From: Drosophila persimilis
Lineage: Eukaryota > Arthropoda > Insecta > Diptera > Drosophilidae
DNA: 64,000 bases
Assembly (NCBI RefSeq): GCF_003286085.1
Contig: NW_020825353.1
Location: 992,001 to 1,056,000 of the forward strand
Reading direction: 5' to 3'
The notes beneath the pieces are model-generated. The model was not told the DNA's origin. It did no database searches and saw only the letters and a program-made list of their open reading frames with translations. Shown piece after piece: positions 59,163 to 64,000 of the stretch. Position numbers and translations under genes: made by a program. How positions within the stretch are numbered: position 1 is the first letter of the stretch; every line of letters starts with the position of its first letter.

Positions 59163-62100
59163 CTAGAAGACGTTGCGACAAATGGGGCATGTGGACTTGC
59201 TGCTGGTGGTGAACCATTTGTACTGTGAGAAAAGGAGACATGTTTTGCTTTAGAACGGAGCGAGAAACGTGATTCGGTTATGCTCACCAAGCATGGGCCG
59301 TGGAACTTCTTCTTGCAGGTTTTGCACGTGAGCTTCGGCAGCTGGCAAGTGTCCTGGTGGATGACGGTATAGCACACATAGCACTCCTCCACGCCCTCAA
59401 ACTTCTTGTCCAGATTGTTCTTCCACATGGTGAGGCCATCATAGATGGTACCATTCTACGGGGCATATCAAATACGATGCCTAAGTGCTATAAACTATAT
59501 GAACTTTTCTCGCAAAACCAACCTGGTGTGTCAGAAAGATGGTCAGCTGCATGCCCACATTGCGCGAGGAGGCTCGCCCACCAATCTGCTTGCCGCACTC
59601 AACCTTCACGGCGCCGAGAGGATAATTGGGAGCCAGAGTAATGACCAATTCCATGCGCGCCTCATCAATAGCATAGACAGCCAGCACTTCGCGGGTAGAC
59701 GCGTGAACTGTCACCTGCAAACGTTTTAAATTTTTACATTTAGTTAATAGGAGCTAGGGATCATAGACATCTTTGCTGTTTAGCGCATTCAACAAACAAC
59801 CACAAAATATTTATTCTCAACAAAAGTAAACCAAGATGATTCCTCTAGAGATCTTTCGCAGCATTGTAATCGTTCTACTGTTGATCAGCATCGCTGTGAC
59901 ATTTTTGCTGCGCATGAATACCGACGAGGAGGTGTAAGACCACCACAACGACTAATCACAGACCAACAAATCCGAACGAATCGTATCAAACCACACCTGC
60001 ATATTCTCGTGCTTCTCCTTGCGATTGGCGATTGCCTTCAACTCCTCGCTACAGATCAGCGAGCTCACATAGTTGGTGGTGAGGTTGTCCACAAAGTTCT
60101 TCTGCCTAGACTGAGAGGTGTTCCACCATTTTCGCACGACGGCCGGAAGTTTGCGCAGCACTTCGGAGTACAGGTGGCACACATAGCGCTCCAGGGGCAG
60201 TTGGCGATCTGTTGGGAGTGAGAAACAAAGAAGAAGTCAAGACATGCCAGAGCTGGATTTCGGCAAAGGAAAAGCACACACAAGTCATTCGTTCCGTCAG
60301 TTCATAGAAAACCGTAAAACATAGCACACATAATTTCCTTTCAATATTTTTTTTTTATTTTTTTTGTTTTTTTTTGTTCGGAAAAATGTCAAAAAATCCT
60401 ATCAATTTCAAGGAGCTGCCCGTGCAGCCACCGCGCGGCTTCAAGCTGGAGAGCGAAAAGCAGACCGTCGCGGAGGCGCTAAATTTCATGAAGCTGGCTT
60501 GCATGCATCAGCCAGAGGAAGCCCAGAAGCCCAAGGATCCCGAGGGTCCCACAGTGGCCGACGAACTAAATGCTCGCCTGGCCATGGTCCATGTGCGCGA
60601 GAGCCGTGCCAAGCGCATCAAGCGTCTGGTCAAGTTTCCCACAATCGAGCAACAAGCATTGTACAAGTTCATCTGCGTCTGTCCCCGATACCATCCCTGT
60701 TACGGACCCTGCCAGCACACAGGCCAGATCATCATCGACCGCGATGTGCTGTCGCGCGAGGAGCACATCTGTTTTTTGGCCACACCCAAGAAGGACCCGC
60801 TCTCACCGCAGCTACTTAAGCAGCCGATTTACTACACCAAAAAGTACTACATGCCTACGTGCACGGCCCGCATTGAACGCCTGGCCGATCCCCTGCCGGT
60901 CCGTGTCAAGGACACGATCAGGATCTATAAGAATGTTCTTGAGCCCCGCCAATTGACCGCCCTGCAGAACCAGATGAAGCCCAAGCCGCCCATCGAGGTG
61001 ATGACCATGGAAAGGGCCCTGGAGTACTTGGAGGAGGAGATGCGGCAACAGCGAACAGCCAAGCAACTGCATCGCCGACGCTGCAAGAGCCTGAAGAAGC
61101 GAATCGTCGTGCGTCAACGCAACCAGATGTCGAAGATCGTATGCGGGTTGTTCGAGGAGATGAAGGAATTTCTACTCAACGATCAGTATATCGTTGATGA
61201 AAACTCACCACTCTGTGCTGTGATACTGGACAAGATAAGAGAGTTTACTGGTGAGTTATAGGATATTTAAAGTGGTTAGAAAATTCAAATACCACTATAT
61301 ATATTCGTTCCTTGCAGACCAAGAGTTCTACACAACCAGTAACCTGCGCGAATATCAGAAGATATTGGCCAACAATCTAACCGTTTGGGTCAACAAGTTC
61401 ATCTCTAACTTGAACATTTACATGGCCCCACAACAGATCCCCGTCGAGCGACAGATGATGGCCGACGCAGATCCGGAACAGTTTGTGCCTGTGTCAGACT
61501 ACATTTCGCTGTCCGAACAACAGGAAGAGATGACCCACGACACCGGTCATATTGGCTACGACTTTGAGGACTATGTCAACGAGGACTATTTGACTGACGT
61601 ACTCACAGCAGCCGATACCGCCTCTGGCATTTCACTGACAAGAGCCGATTAATCAGTTCGGTGTAGCTTACCCTTCAGTTGAGACCAAGTCAGCTCCTTG
61701 AAGACACCGTTGCTGTGGACCTTGGCGCCATGATTCTTTAGTAAGTCCACTGGCATCGCACGGAAGAGAAAGTGCAGAAAATTCTATAGTGTACAGACCC
61801 AAAAATTACGTGTTACTCGCAAAATCAATAGTATCAATAAATATTAAATTGTATCCAACCTCTTCGTGTCGGTTATCGTTCAGCCAATTGGTGTAGACTG
61901 CACGCAATGCCACTGGGGACTTGGCACAGACATTGATAATGCAATCCCACAGGAGCAAGTAGCTGAGGGCATCGTGTCTGTCAATGGGCTCTAAATGATC
62001 CAGTTCCGTCAACTTGAAGCTGAACTCCTCAACATATTTCCTGGTCAGGGCCTCGTAGCGGGTCAGGTAGTCCTCGAAGCGATTGAGGAAGTGCCACTTG

Positions 62101-64000
62101 GAGATCGTCGAAGAGGCATCCAGGCTCTCGCTTTCCCGCTCATTCAATTCAATGTCATCAACCACAAAGTGCTGGGTTAGCTGCTTAATTCCATTGACGG
62201 CACTGATGCGCACCGAGTATTGTGAATTGTGGAGCTGCTTGAAGAGGAAATTGCACAGATGGTCCAGGGTGATTTTACTATTGGCCTTGCAAAACTGAAA
62301 GGAGAAAAAGGGGACTGTAGAAGTACATTATAAACGAGCGGGAACGTTTTATACCCAGTACTCATTCAGTATATACATGTTCTAATTACAGCACTTCGTC
62401 CACACTAGTTTCACAAAATGAATTATTTTAGAATGATCTGGTTCAATTCTTCCCGCTTTTTATTCCGCTATATCTGTCCCTCTCTGTTTCATTTCTCACA
62501 CCAACACCAGACGTTGTATCTCGCTCCCCACCGCCAAGAGGCAAACACTCCACGAGGAAGAGTGTGTGAGAAATAGAGAGAATGATTTGATCTTCTGCCA
62601 TTAGTATAATAATGATCCGATCCGGACCAGATTCTGCAATCTCATGGATATGGTCATTAAATCTGGGTTTGGTGTGATAAAACAGGAGTCTGCACACAAA
62701 ATTTGGTTGCTTTAGCTCTTGTAGTCTCTGAGACAGACTATTGATGCTGATCAAGACCATATATGTATACTTTATGCGGTTGGAAACGCTTCTTTCTGGG
62801 TGTTACACACATCCGCATTCACCACAAATCTAATATATCCATAAACTCTTCGAGTACCGGGTACATAAAAAACATTATTTTCTTTATACCGCATAAACGA
62901 AACCGTAATCCAGAAGCTCCAGAGTGGGTGTTAAACGTTCCAGCAACGCCTTGTAGCACGTCTGAATACCGCTCTCCACATTCGTCTCATGCGTTAGATG
63001 ATAGTACGACTTGAAGAGCACCACATTTACTTCCTTAGCGAACACCGAATCCCATTCGTCCACCATATTCTTGAGAACTTCCGTGGAGCTCTTTTGCTTC
63101 TCAGTGCGTATAAAGCTAATCAGGGCGGCAAACAATTGATAAACGGCCACAATGAATAAGGAAGTCTGCAAAACAGAGATACAAATTTGCCAAAATGAAT
63201 CTAAATTCAACAAAAAAGATACCAGTAAACGCACCTTTGGATCATTGTAATGTGCCATGGATTTTGAGACAGTCAACACCCAAGAGCTGAGGCCAATGCG
63301 TATGGCATCCCAGTTCTTGATGCTCAGCTCGTAGGGAAAACGATTCAGTACCTGTGTGAGGAGTTTTATAAACTCCACAGTGTTCAGAACAGATTCGTAG
63401 GGCTGCTTGAGTAATTCCCTGGAAGATAGAAGGATTATGTGCATTAGAAGATTAAAACTAAGCAAAGTTTAAATACCCACTTACACATTGTAATGGAGCA
63501 GATCCTTTTGGTTGGCCTGCTTCTCTCCAACGCTGGTCATGAACTGAACTGCTGACGCAATAATATTCCGATCCGTTTGCTCATTCACCTCACCCTCGAA
63601 ATTGTTCAAAAGCAGGCAGTGAAAGACGGCTGCCTTCACCCATAAGTTCTCTGGTTCCGTCCGCATTATAGCCGAGCTCAGACCAATGGCCTTCTGCGAG
63701 AGCTTGGGCAAGAGATACTGCAATAAAGTGTTTTTTTTTATGGACTTCCCCTTGGTATAATTCAATTTTCTCACCTGAAGTGACATCACGTATGCTTTAA
63801 GGGCTCCCTGGGTTACCAGCAGCTCAGCCAGATCCTCGTGCAGCAGAATGGTGGCACTTTCCTCGAAGGCCGCGTACTGCGGACAGAAAGTCAGATAGCC
63901 CAAGAGACGACAATCAATCACACTCGATTGCTGCGCTGCTGCCAGCTCCAGCCGCTGCTTGACTATGCCAACCAATTCGCTGCTGTTCCCCATAAAGCTG
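59163..64000 (-). CDS. Ltn1: Listerin E3 ubiquitin ligase, C-terminal part
   Basis: Exons in the window, 5' to 3': 64000-63775 (continues beyond the edge), 63717-63485, 63418-63235, 63165-62890, 62294-61860, 61783-61672, 60208-59997, 59714-59523, 59455-59288 and 59222-59163, about 699 aa. The product ends in HEAT/ARM-like helices, an RWD-like segment ([20 protein letters not shown]) and a RING-CH-type finger ([22 protein letters not shown], then [10 protein letters not shown] before the stop). Listerin ubiquitinates nascent chains stalled on 60S ribosomes. Junction phases agree throughout. Donors are mostly canonical; GTTGGA at 61859 and GTATAA at 62889 are weak. In D. melanogaster the gene is l(3)76BDr (CG32210). 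Two minus-strand introns contain plus-strand ORFs. Confidence 0.92.
59836..59937 (+). CDS. Candidate 33-aa membrane micropeptide nested in Listerin intron
   Basis: An ATG with a strong fly context (CCAAGATG) opens a 33-codon frame on the strand opposite Listerin, inside its 59715-59996 intron. The product has a short polar N-terminus, one hydrophobic span of about 16 residues ([17 protein letters not shown]) and a charged tail (RMNTDEEV), as in single-pass micropeptides that regulate membrane enzymes. The frame ends at TAA just before the Listerin exon. No TATA box or near AATAAA is obvious. I do not recognise the peptide. Codon use looks coding-like, but the length is too short for certainty. 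Confidence 0.45.
   Translation: MIPLEIFRSIVIVLLLISIAVTFLLRMNTDEEV
60386..61652 (+). CDS. Unrecognised 399-aa protein nested in a Listerin intron
   Basis: Exons are 60386-61250 and 61318-61652, joined by a 67-nt GTGAGT-AG intron in phase 1. The gene lies on the strand opposite Listerin, within its 60209-61671 intron. The ATG has a GAAAAATG context; the open frame extends a few codons upstream only to a TTG. The protein has a Cys cluster ([14 protein letters not shown], residues about 93-110), a basic helical region ([17 protein letters not shown]), and an acidic C-terminus ([15 protein letters not shown]). No signal peptide or membrane span is present, so it is probably intracellular. Nested opposite-strand Drosophila genes are often testis-biased, but nothing in the sequence proves that. 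AATAAA at 61836-61841 would place its 3' UTR across a Listerin exon. Confidence 0.75.
62295..62889 (-). other. Larger intron of Listerin
   Basis: A 595-bp intron between the exons 63165-62890 and 62294-61860. The donor is GTATAA and the acceptor TTTCAG. I see no nested gene on either strand. Confidence 0.65.

Noticed and set aside
1-64000. tRNA, rRNA, CRISPR array, retroviral or LTR element
   Set aside because: By eye I found no B-box GGTTCGAATCC context, no regularly spaced direct repeats with spacers, and no reverse-transcriptase-, integrase- or capsid-like frame.

Overview
The window looks like nuclear DNA of a fly of the genus Drosophila. Evidence: small GT-AG introns of about 52-76 nt, CAAAATG-type start contexts, TATA/Inr promoters in front of cuticle genes, and a gene order that matches my memory of the D. 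melanogaster 76B region on chromosome arm 3L (acid phosphatases CG9449/CG9451/CG9452, cuticle genes Cpr76Ba-Bb-Bc-Bd, the dynactin-p150-like gene CG9279, and Listerin). I cannot name the species from the sequence alone. The orthology and the locus are recalled, not searched.

Layout. 1-1565: non-coding, with a MITE-like pair of 44-bp inverted repeats. 1566-3794 (-) and 23393-25627 (+): two intact, single-exon, brivido-type polycystin/TRPP channels facing each other as inverted duplicates; about 120 bp of 5' flank was copied with them. Between them lie a single-exon quiescin-sulfhydryl oxidase (6924-8570, +), a small decayed secreted-protein-like ORF (8842-9382, +), and three tandem histidine acid phosphatases on the minus strand (9673-13430, 15135-17264, 17720-19312). 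25628-32940 is a long non-coding stretch with one orphan coding fragment near 32.2 kb. 32941-52323 holds four RR-type cuticle protein genes, with an intronless Mic10-like mitochondrial gene (43602-43817, -) between the third and fourth. 53412-57610 (-) is the dynactin p150-like gene. 57960-58718 (-) encodes an unrecognised 252-aa protein of internal repeats flanked by CxxC pairs. From 59163 to the window end (-) is the 3' part of Listerin, the RING E3 ligase of ribosome quality control. Its introns hold, on the opposite strand, a 33-codon membrane micropeptide ORF and a two-exon gene for an unknown 399-aa protein.

The genes fall into local families rather than one pathway: secreted phosphatases, extracellular cuticle proteins that bind chitin through the RR domain, two sensory-type cation channels, and housekeeping genes for oxidative folding, cristae organisation, dynein transport and quality control. 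I see no tRNA, rRNA, CRISPR array, retroviral or LTR element. The points most worth following are the inverted channel duplication, the CxxC/repeat gene, and the nested micropeptide.
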